64,000 bases of DNA from Bacteroidetes bacterium GWF2_33_16 (GTDB taxonomy: Bacteria > Bacteroidota > Bacteroidia > Bacteroidales > UBA12077), in assembly GCA_001768565.1 (NCBI GenBank), contig MEOE01000028.1, positions 1-64,000 of the forward strand. The letters are read 5' to 3'. The stretch's first letter is position 1, and each line of letters begins with the position of its first letter. The notes under the pieces were generated by a model that did not search any database, was not told where the DNA came from, and saw nothing but the letters and a program-made list of their open reading frames with translations. Position numbers and translations under genes: made by a program. Shown piece after piece: positions 56,517-64,000 of this stretch.

Positions 56517-56531
56517 TTCTCCCTTTTTTAA

Positions 56532-57182
56532 TTAATATGAGTTTTGTATAATCAGTTCCAGCCATTTATCGGAGTCTTTAAAACTGTAGTCTGCAGGGAA
56601 CACTACTGATTCTCTAAACGAAAAGTTAACTGCAAGTATATTCACTGCTAATTTTACTGATTGGCCAGTAATCTTATCAAGAGAAATCCTGTATTCGACT
56701 CCCTTGCAGTTAAGGTCATTATTCTTTACATGCGAACCAGAATTGGCCTCCCAGCCATTCACTTCTTCCAAAGAATATTTTGCTTGTTTTAAACTACCAG
56801 AAAACTTATTAATGCCTTCGGCGAGTCGAGCAGAGGAATGTAAGTTATAAAACTCCTCATTATTTGTTGATATATATAGTTCGCTCACACAATCAAGTGC
56901 TTGCTTATAATCTGCAATCTTACCGGCATACTTTATTCCAATGTACAAATTCTCAGAATTTGCCAAGAAAAAGATTTCAAAACTCTCTGATATCTTGAAA
57001 TTTAATGCATGGTTCCACTCCTCCTCTGGAAAAAGACCATCAACATTGATTTGGCAATTACGTATTAATGGAACTTTGACCTTCTTTGGTAATTCAACAG
57101 ATGTTTCCTTCGTACTTGTTTGTCCTTGTGCATTAATATAAAAAAACAATATAAAGATCAATAACGAAATTAATGCTTTCAT
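56532..57182 (-). CDS. Exported CBM9/DOMON-like protein
   Basis: 216 residues with a signal peptide of about 20 residues (ending NAQGQ). The stretch CQINVDGLFPEEEWNHALNF followed by FFLANSENLYIGIKYAGK is the pattern of the family 9 carbohydrate-binding-like/DOMON fold, a beta-sandwich used to bind sugars or haem. No catalytic motif is visible. It lies 15 bases before the ankyrin-metallo-beta-lactamase gene but retains the normal AT-rich composition, and is 130 bases from the Ntn-hydrolase gene upstream. Confidence 0.6.
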   Translation of the reverse strand: MKALISLLIFILFFYINAQGQTSTKETSVELPKKVKVPLIRNCQINVDGLFPEEEWNHALNFKISESFEIFFLANSENLYIGIKYAGKIADYKQALDCVSELYISTNNEEFYNLHSSARLAEGINKFSGSLKQAKYSLEEVNGWEANSGSHVKNNDLNCKGVEYRISLDKITGQSVKLAVNILAVNFSFRESVVFPADYSFKDSDKWLELIIQNSY

Positions 57183-57312
57183 AATGTCTGAATTTAAATT
57201 TTTATAAATTGCCTATTGAACCATATATTTTTAGTAACAATTTTTGAAATTTTAACTAAAACTCAGAATAGTATTTTTGATTACTCTGTTTAATTCATAC
57301 CCGTTTTTTAAA

Positions 57313-58455
57313 CTACTTTATTTTTTTACATACGACCTCCGTTCCATACATTTTCACATTTAATTCGGGAATAGGCTTCGAAGAATCATATATAAATTTA
57401 TATTCAAAAGTCTCATCAGCCCCAACAAAGAAATATTGTGAATCTGATTCCGGAAGAATTTCAGATTTCAATAAAAAAGATGCTTCAATAAATAGTTTCC
57501 CCTTCTCAGAGGACACTTCAAAAAATTCGCCCGGCCAAACATTGGGATCCACTTCATATATACCAACATATTTATTGTAAACTCTTTCATTAACACTCAC
57601 AATTGTTTTACTTGCCAAACGAGCATTGATACTATCAACGATTGGTTCCTTGTATCTCTCTGCAGCATATGATTTTGGGAAAAGAGATTGAATTTCGTAG
57701 GAATGTTTTCCCTTTTTTAGTTCTTCTTTTAAATTAAAAACTACAACGTTTTCAAAATTATGAAAATGGTATAAATATATTTTTCCTTCATTTAAATCGC
57801 ATATATAAGAATATTGTGTTGGATATTTTCCCTCCTGGTGAGTTGTTGATAGGATATTTCTAGCAATATCGACGGTTACTTGATCATTTTTTCTGATTAT
57901 TTCTCTTGCATAATTATACCTCTTGTCGGTAATAGAATCTTCTTTTAGCTCAGATTGTCGAAAATTGGTAGAAATCTGGTAATGGCCTGTTCTTTTTATA
58001 ATACTATCCTGTTCAATTATAGCAGAATTGCCGAATCTGTCACCAAATATAAACATTGAACTACTTAAAAACTGGAGATTATATTTTTTAAATTCGTTTA
58101 TTACCTCATCTACAGTTGAATATTCTTTTAATACTTTTTCAATTATATTTCCATTATATACATCCTTATTTGATGAAGATTCTGAGGGTTTGTATTTAAG
58201 TGCAAATCCATCAAACCACAATCCCTGATCGTTAATAGCACCCTGAAAACCCCCTTCCTTAAATCCAAAATAAACCCTTCCATATTCCTTTTCATTTGCA
58301 GGCACAAACCAAATCATGGAAAAAGGATTATTCCAATCTTCATTATTACCAATTATCACCTTTTCTCCTTTTGCATAGTAAAATGCTGTACAGGCCAAAA
58401 GATTCTCAGATAATATAATTAAACCCGTTATTATGAGTATTCTGCAGTTTTTCAT
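57313..58455 (-). CDS. Exported Ntn-hydrolase-like protein with DUF3471-like C-terminus
   Basis: 380 residues. The signal peptide ends LLA just before C22, and the mature start CTAFYYAKGEKVIIGNNEDW matches the choloylglycine hydrolase/acyl-CoA:6-APA acyltransferase group of Ntn hydrolases, in which the N-terminal cysteine is the nucleophile; the conserved GNNEDW and GFKEGGFQGAINDQGLWFDG support this. The last 90 residues (VYNKYVGIYEVDPNVWPGEF) resemble a DUF3471 domain, often found after beta-lactamase-like enzymes. LLAC is also a lipobox, so C22 might be lipidated instead. It would hydrolyse an amide bond of unknown identity outside the cytoplasm. Confidence 0.75.
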   Translation of the reverse strand: MKNCRILIITGLIILSENLLACTAFYYAKGEKVIIGNNEDWNNPFSMIWFVPANEKEYGRVYFGFKEGGFQGAINDQGLWFDGFALKYKPSESSSNKDVYNGNIIEKVLKEYSTVDEVINEFKKYNLQFLSSSMFIFGDRFGNSAIIEQDSIIKRTGHYQISTNFRQSELKEDSITDKRYNYAREIIRKNDQVTVDIARNILSTTHQEGKYPTQYSYICDLNEGKIYLYHFHNFENVVVFNLKEELKKGKHSYEIQSLFPKSYAAERYKEPIVDSINARLASKTIVSVNERVYNKYVGIYEVDPNVWPGEFFEVSSEKGKLFIEASFLLKSEILPESDSQYFFVGADETFEYKFIYDSSKPIPELNVKMYGTEVVCKKIK

Positions 58456-58474
58456 TTTGATTTTTCCTTTCTTT

Positions 58475-59347
58475 TTACATTAAAATATAAGGGTTTGGTC
58501 TTAATTCTTCAATAATTTTAGCCGATACCCAGTAAATCCCCTCACGGGTCATAAAAAATAAATACTTGCCATCAAGAGAGACCGACGGAAAACGCCCCCA
58601 TTTAATTGGTAGTTTCTGTCGTTCCGACCACGAATTATCATTCATTCTAAAACTAATAAACAGTTCGCAAGTAGCTGCATCTTTTGATGCTTCAATTATC
58701 ATATAACTTTCATCGGGATCAACATAAACGGAGTTTTCTCTTGTATCGTCTGAATTTATTTGCTCGCCAAGTTTTTCAGGAGTTGAATAATTTCCATTAG
58801 CAATTCTTGATATATAAACATCATAAGTTGGTCGGGAAATAAAATATATAGATCCATTGCTCGTAATACAACAAATATTTGCATCTGTGCCAGCAGTTAT
58901 TATTGAGGGAACAGCTAATGGCGAACTCCAACCATTATTTCGCTTTTCGACATATAACAACTTCTCACCATTTGTAAAATAGAGTTTTTTCCCATCTGGT
59001 GATAGCGTAAATTGCTGATAATACTCATTCTCCTTACAAAAACTGGCTACATTGGGTTGAGTCCATATTCCATCAACCAATTTCATGAAATATATTTTGT
59101 AATATCTCTCATTGTTAGGTTTTGCAGACCAGTACACTTCATTTCCATCGGGAGTAAATAATGCTGCACTATGCTCAAAATAATCAGAACGGGATATTAC
59201 CTCCGGAGCAAATAATTCAGGCACAAGCCCCGGTGGTTTTTGGCCGAGATATGGACTCTTCATAATTGATTTATCAACCATTGTTTGAGCAACAACTATA
59301 TTGCATAGAAACAGAATAATTAATATGGACTTAATATGTTTCTTCAT
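58475..59347 (-). CDS. Exported PD40 (TolB-like) beta-propeller protein
   Basis: 290 residues from the ATG at 59347 (MKKHIKSILIILFLC), which has AGAGGA five bases upstream; an in-frame ATG at 59368 overlaps the previous gene by 8 bases and adds 7 residues ahead of the signal. Opening SPYLGQKPPGLVPELFAPEV, blades with TPDGNEVYWS, SPDGKKLYFTN and DPDESYMIIEAS, and the end GIYWVSAKIIEELRP mark it as the closest relative of the PD40 protein at 52625. It follows the alpha/beta-TPR-propeller gene by 13 bases. Confidence 0.85.
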   Translation of the reverse strand: MKKHIKSILIILFLCNIVVAQTMVDKSIMKSPYLGQKPPGLVPELFAPEVISRSDYFEHSAALFTPDGNEVYWSAKPNNERYYKIYFMKLVDGIWTQPNVASFCKENEYYQQFTLSPDGKKLYFTNGEKLLYVEKRNNGWSSPLAVPSIITAGTDANICCITSNGSIYFISRPTYDVYISRIANGNYSTPEKLGEQINSDDTRENSVYVDPDESYMIIEASKDAATCELFISFRMNDNSWSERQKLPIKWGRFPSVSLDGKYLFFMTREGIYWVSAKIIEELRPNPYILM

Positions 59348-59360
59348 TTTTCCTCTTATA

Positions 59361-61346
59361 TTATTCATTTGGAGGATCTACCGGTACAATTTCATAGCTA
59401 TTAAATAGCATCAAAGGGATGGCAATGGCATCATGGACATTATCGTAAGAAATATCGGCAGGAGCACAAGAATTGTTTTTGTAAAAAACAATCGGAGGAT
59501 TTTTAAACTCTTTGTCGAATCTATAAATAGATTTTGTTTCCCATGAGGTAACATAGCAACGTCCATATTTGTCCAAAACGATTCCATCGGCATTGTTAAG
59601 GTTAGTAGTTGCCAAAGTAGTTACGATTAAGTTGTCGAGGCTAATTGCTTGAATTGGAAAGTTTTTTCTGAACGAACAAACAAGAATCCGATTGTTTGGT
59701 TTATCAAAGAAAAGGCCATTAGGTTGATCTATTCCATTACCATCTACTAAAATAGAATACGAATTATTTTTTATATTTATTTTGATGATTTTAGTTCCAA
59801 AAACATCTCCTGCATAAATATTTCCTGCATCGTCAGCGGTAACATCGTTCAGGTTTGACACTCCTTCAACAACTATATTCATTGCCATATCACCTGTTTC
59901 GAGATTAAAGCCACGAACACTATTTCTTGCTCCTACATAAACGACGTTTCCCACAATTTCTAATCCCTGAATTGCATTCTTATTCTCAACTAAAACACTT
60001 TGTTTTCCGGTACTATCTATCTGAACGATGCTACCAGTCTCATAATTTGAAAGCAAATAACGATTATGGGTTTTATCATAAATAATGCTTTCAGGACGAT
60101 TTAATAAATTATTACTATTTGATTGCTGTGTTGCACCATTTATATTATTTAAAACCTCTATTGCATTTGTATTACTTGGATTTAATTCGAGTGATTTTTT
60201 ATAATTCTTTATTGCCAATTCTTTTTGGCCATCTTTTAGCAAGGCTTCACCATAACTATCGAATACATTCCATGATGTAGGAAAAGCAATGGTATTAAGT
60301 TCGAAAAGCTTAACTGCTTCTTTTATTTTCTCCTCTTGTAAATATTTATATCCTAATAGATTCATTTCAACTTCTTCAAACAAGACTATTTCAGGCTCCT
60401 TCGTTCTCTTAGTATTAAAATGATTAACTGCGGCATCAACTCCCTGAGAATTCAAAATACTGTTAAATTCAAGTCTTTCAAGAAATCGTATTACCAATTT
60501 ATTGAACGCATCGGGTTGTTCCAAAGGAATCAGATGGCCCGATTTTAATATAATTTCACGCTTGGCATTGGGAATACCCGATTCAATAACACCTGAATGA
60601 GCATGAACATCAGGAATATCGAACTCGCCAACAAGAACGAGGGTTGGCACTTTAATTTCGGAAAGAAACTTTACAGCAGGTCTATCGGCTCTTATTGCCA
60701 CAAAACCATTTCCTCTATTGAGTTTGGGATTTGATCCAAAAATTTTTTTAACCTTTTCTTTTGCACGAATATTTTCCGGATAAATCTCGTAGGGATCTTC
60801 CTCTATAAAGTAGTTTAGTAATTTCTGTTCATCGGCAAAAAAGGATTGATCAATGCGCCCTCCACGTGTAAACATATGCGAAGTATAACCATAGCCGCCA
60901 ACAACAGCTCCTACTAAAACCAATCCATTTACTTTTTCAGGATATTTAAGTGTAAAATCAATAGCAAGACCTCCACCTGCCGACATTCCAAAGATAATCG
61001 CACTGTCTATTTTTAATTGATTAAATACCTGGTTTAAATCTTCAATATGTGAATAATTAGCTTGAGGATCTGATGATTTACCATAAGTTCGTCGATCATA
61101 TCTGGTAACCCTGTAATTTCGTGCCAATAAAGCAAACTGCTCATCCCAGATTTCATGACTTACCATCCCATCATGTAATAAAACAATATTTTCTCCTTCG
61201 CCTACTATTTCATAAAATAGTTTTCCTCTATCAACGTTTATATAACCTGTATCTATTTTAAAAAAAGATTTTTCATCCCCATTTTGTGAAAATAAATTCA
61301 TAGCAATTAAAACAGCTAAACATAAAGTAACTATGTGCTTTTTCAT
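59361..61346 (-). CDS. Exported alpha/beta hydrolase - TPR - SMP-30 propeller fusion
   Basis: 661 residues with a signal peptide ending NLFSQ. Residues of about 30-295 are an alpha/beta hydrolase (LLHDG, DRRTYGKSSD, nucleophile elbow FGMSAGGG with S122, and KSGHLIPLEQP with the histidine). Residues of about 330-400 hold TPR repeats (SWNVFDSYGEALLKDGQKEL). Residues of about 410-661 are an SMP-30/NHL-type propeller (NRPESIIYDKTHNRYLLSNY, NGLFFDKPNNRILVCSF). Each part has a stand-alone or differently fused relative in this window. The frame is open throughout, and the long gene reads as one protein rather than a sequencing artefact. Confidence 0.85.
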   Translation of the reverse strand: MKKHIVTLCLAVLIAMNLFSQNGDEKSFFKIDTGYINVDRGKLFYEIVGEGENIVLLHDGMVSHEIWDEQFALLARNYRVTRYDRRTYGKSSDPQANYSHIEDLNQVFNQLKIDSAIIFGMSAGGGLAIDFTLKYPEKVNGLVLVGAVVGGYGYTSHMFTRGGRIDQSFFADEQKLLNYFIEEDPYEIYPENIRAKEKVKKIFGSNPKLNRGNGFVAIRADRPAVKFLSEIKVPTLVLVGEFDIPDVHAHSGVIESGIPNAKREIILKSGHLIPLEQPDAFNKLVIRFLERLEFNSILNSQGVDAAVNHFNTKRTKEPEIVLFEEVEMNLLGYKYLQEEKIKEAVKLFELNTIAFPTSWNVFDSYGEALLKDGQKELAIKNYKKSLELNPSNTNAIEVLNNINGATQQSNSNNLLNRPESIIYDKTHNRYLLSNYETGSIVQIDSTGKQSVLVENKNAIQGLEIVGNVVYVGARNSVRGFNLETGDMAMNIVVEGVSNLNDVTADDAGNIYAGDVFGTKIIKINIKNNSYSILVDGNGIDQPNGLFFDKPNNRILVCSFRKNFPIQAISLDNLIVTTLATTNLNNADGIVLDKYGRCYVTSWETKSIYRFDKEFKNPPIVFYKNNSCAPADISYDNVHDAIAIPLMLFNSYEIVPVDPPNE

Positions 61347-61367
61347 TTTTTTTAGGATTTAAAACAT

Positions 61368-62591
61368 TTATAAAAAATGACTGACTTTTGCATTTATGGT
61401 TAATTCGTAATCATTTCGATTAATAACAATTTTTCGTTTTTCTCCAGGCTTCCCTCTCAATTTGTCAACCACGCTCCCCATTGTTTTCCCTTTACACATA
61501 AAATCATCGATGCTTATTATAATATCTTCTGGCTCGATTCCTGATACACTTAGTTTTTCATTTTCCTGAACGATTCCAACAACCTGATAGTTACTATCTG
61601 GTAATTGTCTAACTGAAATTCCCACTAAATCCATTTCTTCAAAATCCGATTTCTCTCCTTTTTCTAAGTAAACCGTGTTATTATCATAATCTATTTCAAC
61701 TCGAAATGCTTTAAGCGCATTTGGTCCAATAAACCCATCAACAGGTTTAGCAGTTTTTCTCGAATACCATCCTCCTAATGTTGGTCCGCTCGATGAAAAA
61801 TCTGGAACTCCTACAATCCCCAGATTATCAAGTTGTGTATTGCCCCATTTTATTTCGGGAATCCTCACAACTTGAAATTGCTGCTCATTTGCAGGCCACC
61901 AGCCCCACATATTAGCACAACCAAGGGTTCCAGTAATGTTTGGCCATTCGGGATGTGCTTTCGACAATTTTGCAAGTTTCCCTTCTGAAATAAAACTATA
62001 CGAAGCGCCCATATCCAAAGCAAAACTATAGGGTTCTCCATCAATTATTGCATCCATTTGGATAATACCAGTTTGTGGATGAATGCTTATCGCTGAAGCA
62101 ACACCTTGAGGTTTAATGCTCCCGGGATCGGCAATGGTAAGTTGTTGATTGAGGTAATCAAAAACAATACGATATTTTTTTAATACTGTTGCTGGAAGAT
62201 TTCCATCACTATGCATAGTACTAAATAACCAATAAGGTTGAAAAAGAACCAATGTTCCAATGCTATCGGTATTTATGTTCATGCCTCCTATTTTTAAACC
62301 AGGAGGTGTTTGCACTTCAAATCTTGAACCTTTAAATGTAATATCATCGGTCACAGATAAATCTATCCCTAAATCGCGGGCCAGTGATTCGCTGATAAAA
62401 AACTCGGGGCTTCCTGAATCGATCCACAGGCGTACCTTACGCCAGGTTCCATCCTTTCGTTGCATTTCTGCATCAACTAACATTCGGTTATGATCCAGAA
62501 CAATTGGAGTTGTAATGGAATTAATACTTTTGTTTTGGCACGATCCAAATAATGCTAATAAAGCAAAACATACGCTAAAAAAAGTTTTCAT
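61368..62591 (-). CDS. Exported retropepsin-like aspartyl protease with PDZ domain
   Basis: 407 residues, probable lipoprotein (LFGSC, C18). Two aspartyl-protease-like half sites are visible, LWIDSGSPEFFIS (D58) and FALDMGASYSFIS near residue 192, giving a pepsin-like tandem arrangement; the second has M-G-A in place of the usual T/S-G. The C-terminal 95 residues form a PDZ domain (ISVRQLPDSNYQVVGIVQEN, SGIEPEDIIISIDDF). Proteins of this architecture are common in Bacteroidetes. The gene lies 17 bases after the methyltransferase-like gene and 21 bases before the fusion hydrolase gene. Confidence 0.85.
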   Translation of the reverse strand: MKTFFSVCFALLALFGSCQNKSINSITTPIVLDHNRMLVDAEMQRKDGTWRKVRLWIDSGSPEFFISESLARDLGIDLSVTDDITFKGSRFEVQTPPGLKIGGMNINTDSIGTLVLFQPYWLFSTMHSDGNLPATVLKKYRIVFDYLNQQLTIADPGSIKPQGVASAISIHPQTGIIQMDAIIDGEPYSFALDMGASYSFISEGKLAKLSKAHPEWPNITGTLGCANMWGWWPANEQQFQVVRIPEIKWGNTQLDNLGIVGVPDFSSSGPTLGGWYSRKTAKPVDGFIGPNALKAFRVEIDYDNNTVYLEKGEKSDFEEMDLVGISVRQLPDSNYQVVGIVQENEKLSVSGIEPEDIIISIDDFMCKGKTMGSVVDKLRGKPGEKRKIVINRNDYELTINAKVSHFL

Positions 62592-62608
62592 AATTGTCCA
62601 ATTTCTTC

Positions 62609-63226
62609 TTATTTCTTTTTAGGACGAGCCAGGTAAATATTGTCTTCTCTCATTGTAGTATCAACCAAAAAGACTTCAAATCCTGCTTGATCCATTTGCT
62701 TTATAAAATCTTCTTTTGTTGTGGCTTCATTTTTATGCTCTGATCGGTCTTTATCTCGCTCAACAATAGCTAAAATACCATTCTCCTTTAGCGCTGCGAG
62801 AATGTTTTTAACAAGCATTATCGGTCTTTCCAAATGATGGTATGTATTTGTCATAAAGGCAATATCCAGAGAATTGTCAGGTAAGCATGGATCGTCAACG
62901 GTGCCAACGATTATCTTTACATTTTTAAACCCCTCTTTATCGCATCTTTTTTTCAAATGATCTAAAGAAGATTTATCGATATCGTTTGCATATACAAGCC
63001 CATCAGTGCCAACTTGTTTAGCCAGCCAAACAGTAACCCGTCCGGTACCAGCTCCCACTTCTCCAATTACCATTCCTGGTTGTAAGCCAATGGTTTCAAT
63101 TACTTTTTGAATAGGTTGTCGGTCGTTAATTCGTTTTTCCCATTCCTCCACGGTTTGAGCAATTAGTTGTGAATGCCCAAAAAGGAACAGAGTAAAAGTG
63201 AGTGTAATAACGTTAATTTTTTTCAT
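62609..63226 (-). CDS. Exported methyltransferase-like protein
   Basis: 205 residues from the ATG at 63226 (MKKINVITLTFTLFLFGHSQ), which begins a standard signal peptide ending LIAQ; in-frame ATGs up to 63346 would bury this signal. Motif I is VIGEVGAGTGRVTVWLA (53-69), followed by acidic VYANDIDKSSL, the motif IV-like DIAFMTNTYHHLERP and LKENGILAIVERD, as in class I Methyltransf_11/31 enzymes. It belongs to a different branch from the proteins at 47252 and 48982. It is thus a third exported SAM-dependent-methyltransferase-like protein. It sits between the S41 peptidase and aspartyl protease genes. Confidence 0.82.
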   Translation of the reverse strand: MKKINVITLTFTLFLFGHSQLIAQTVEEWEKRINDRQPIQKVIETIGLQPGMVIGEVGAGTGRVTVWLAKQVGTDGLVYANDIDKSSLDHLKKRCDKEGFKNVKIIVGTVDDPCLPDNSLDIAFMTNTYHHLERPIMLVKNILAALKENGILAIVERDKDRSEHKNEATTKEDFIKQMDQAGFEVFLVDTTMREDNIYLARPKKK

Positions 63227-63348
63227 GTTGTTGATTTTTATTTTATAAATCTCCTTCATTACTTTATTTTTCAAAGACCCACAGAGATAGGCATCGCTTT
63301 TGCTTATCTTCAGACTATTGAATATAATATTTAATCCAAATACCAAAC

Positions 63349-64000
63349 CTATTTTTTATTGATTGCCATTTTTAGCGCAATCTCAAATGCTTTTGATATT
63401 TCTACTTCAATATCGGGTTTTACACCAATTCCTTCCCAATTCGTTTTTGTAATTGGATTTATTGCTCTGCCTGTAGGAATAAATAATTCAAAGTCATCGT
63501 TAAGAGTAAAAATATCCCCTGGATTTGCACCACCTCCTGTAGTTTCTCCAATTAAAATGCCTCTCTTTTGTGTTTGAAAATTATAAGCACACTCTTCTCC
63601 TCCAGAAAACGTGAATGAGCTGGTTAAAACATAAACAGGAATATTTGCCATTTTTTTACCACTAACCTTATCGAGGGTTACAAAATCAACCGTTTCGTTT
63701 GTTGATCGCCAGTATATACTATTAATATGTGTTGGCTTTTCGAAAAAATAGCTGCAGATGTAACGAATACAATCAGGACTACCGCCTCCATTCCTGCGAA
63801 GATCAATTATTATTGCCGAAGATGATGAAACGATTTTCATAGCCTCATCAACTGATTCCTTTGCATAATCTGATCCCGGAAAATTATAAATATCGAGTAC
63901 TCCAATATTATTTTCGAGCATTCCAGCTCTTATAAATCCAAAATGTTTGCTATTAAGAAGATTTTTATAATCTGATTCAACGTTTGGTACATTATTGGTT
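63349..64000 (-). CDS. S41-family peptidase, N-terminal part beyond window
   Basis: Only the last 217 residues are in the window; the frame is open to the right edge, so the ATG at 63921 is internal. The S41 core shows IGVLDIYNFPG, AIIIDLRRNGGGSPDCIRYI and the catalytic serine region VLTSSFTFSGGEECAY followed by ILIGETTGGGANPGD. This is the tail-specific protease/C-terminal processing family, similar to but distinct from the TPR-tailed S41 protein at 41388. It is the most upstream gene visible in the run that ends at 54666. Confidence 0.85.
   Translation of the reverse strand, partial: TNNVPNVESDYKNLLNSKHFGFIRAGMLENNIGVLDIYNFPGSDYAKESVDEAMKIVSSSSAIIIDLRRNGGGSPDCIRYICSYFFEKPTHINSIYWRSTNETVDFVTLDKVSGKKMANIPVYVLTSSFTFSGGEECAYNFQTQKRGILIGETTGGGANPGDIFTLNDDFELFIPTGRAINPITKTNWEGIGVKPDIEVEISKAFEIALKMAINKK

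Overview
The window looks like chromosomal DNA of a Bacteroidetes bacterium, probably Bacteroidales/Marinilabiliales-like, though the genus cannot be told from the sequence. The evidence is AT-rich DNA, many promoters of the Bacteroidetes type (TAnnTTTG -7 boxes), a T9SS type A sorting domain, SprB-like and CHU_C-associated Ig-like repeats, carboxypeptidase-regulatory domains with a VTGY tail, FtsX/MacB-like 800-residue permeases, LytS/LytTR pairs, DUF5700, DUF6438, FISUMP and PD40 proteins, and weak Shine-Dalgarno sequences. I saw no rRNA, tRNA, CRISPR array, prophage or insertion sequence.

Layout. 1-3167: 5' part of a giant repeat-rich surface protein, running off the left edge. 3380-7447: a housekeeping block (LolC/E-type permease, methyltransferase, rbfA; cysS divergent). 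7643-14255: a small membrane protein, a LuxE-like acyl-protein synthetase, a secreted bleomycin-hydrolase-like cysteine peptidase, a DUF502 membrane protein, a secreted T9SS metalloprotease and a DUF6438 lipoprotein. 14441-18360: an ECF sigma factor and a TonB-tailed anti-sigma-like protein, divergent from an exported VWA protein that carries a related regulatory domain. 18668-24118: a PUA-like protein and a four-gene operon of exported proteins (two serine hydrolases, an ankyrin-PD40 fusion, a gluzincin lipoprotein). 24373-36796: two MacB-like permeases without an ATPase, lipoproteins, a LytS/LytTR pair, a DUF5700 protease and an NtrC-type regulator/kinase pair.

36803-64000 is a nearly unbroken minus-strand run of exported proteins, interrupted only by a second LytS/LytTR pair. 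It holds hydrolases and peptidases of many unrelated folds (S41, trypsin-like, aspartyl, beta-lactamase-like, alpha/beta, Ntn, metallo-beta-lactamase), beta-propellers (PD40, SMP-30), ankyrin and TPR modules, and, most unexpectedly, SAM-methyltransferase-like proteins with signal peptides. The genes are tightly spaced (gaps of -4 to about 20 bases) and so probably form several operons. The same modules recur in new combinations: a similar TPR tail is attached to four different enzyme folds, and one PD40 family occurs alone and joined to ankyrin repeats. This modular exported-protein island, with its exported methyltransferase-like family, is the best candidate here for an undescribed system. 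Its substrate and purpose cannot be read from sequence alone.
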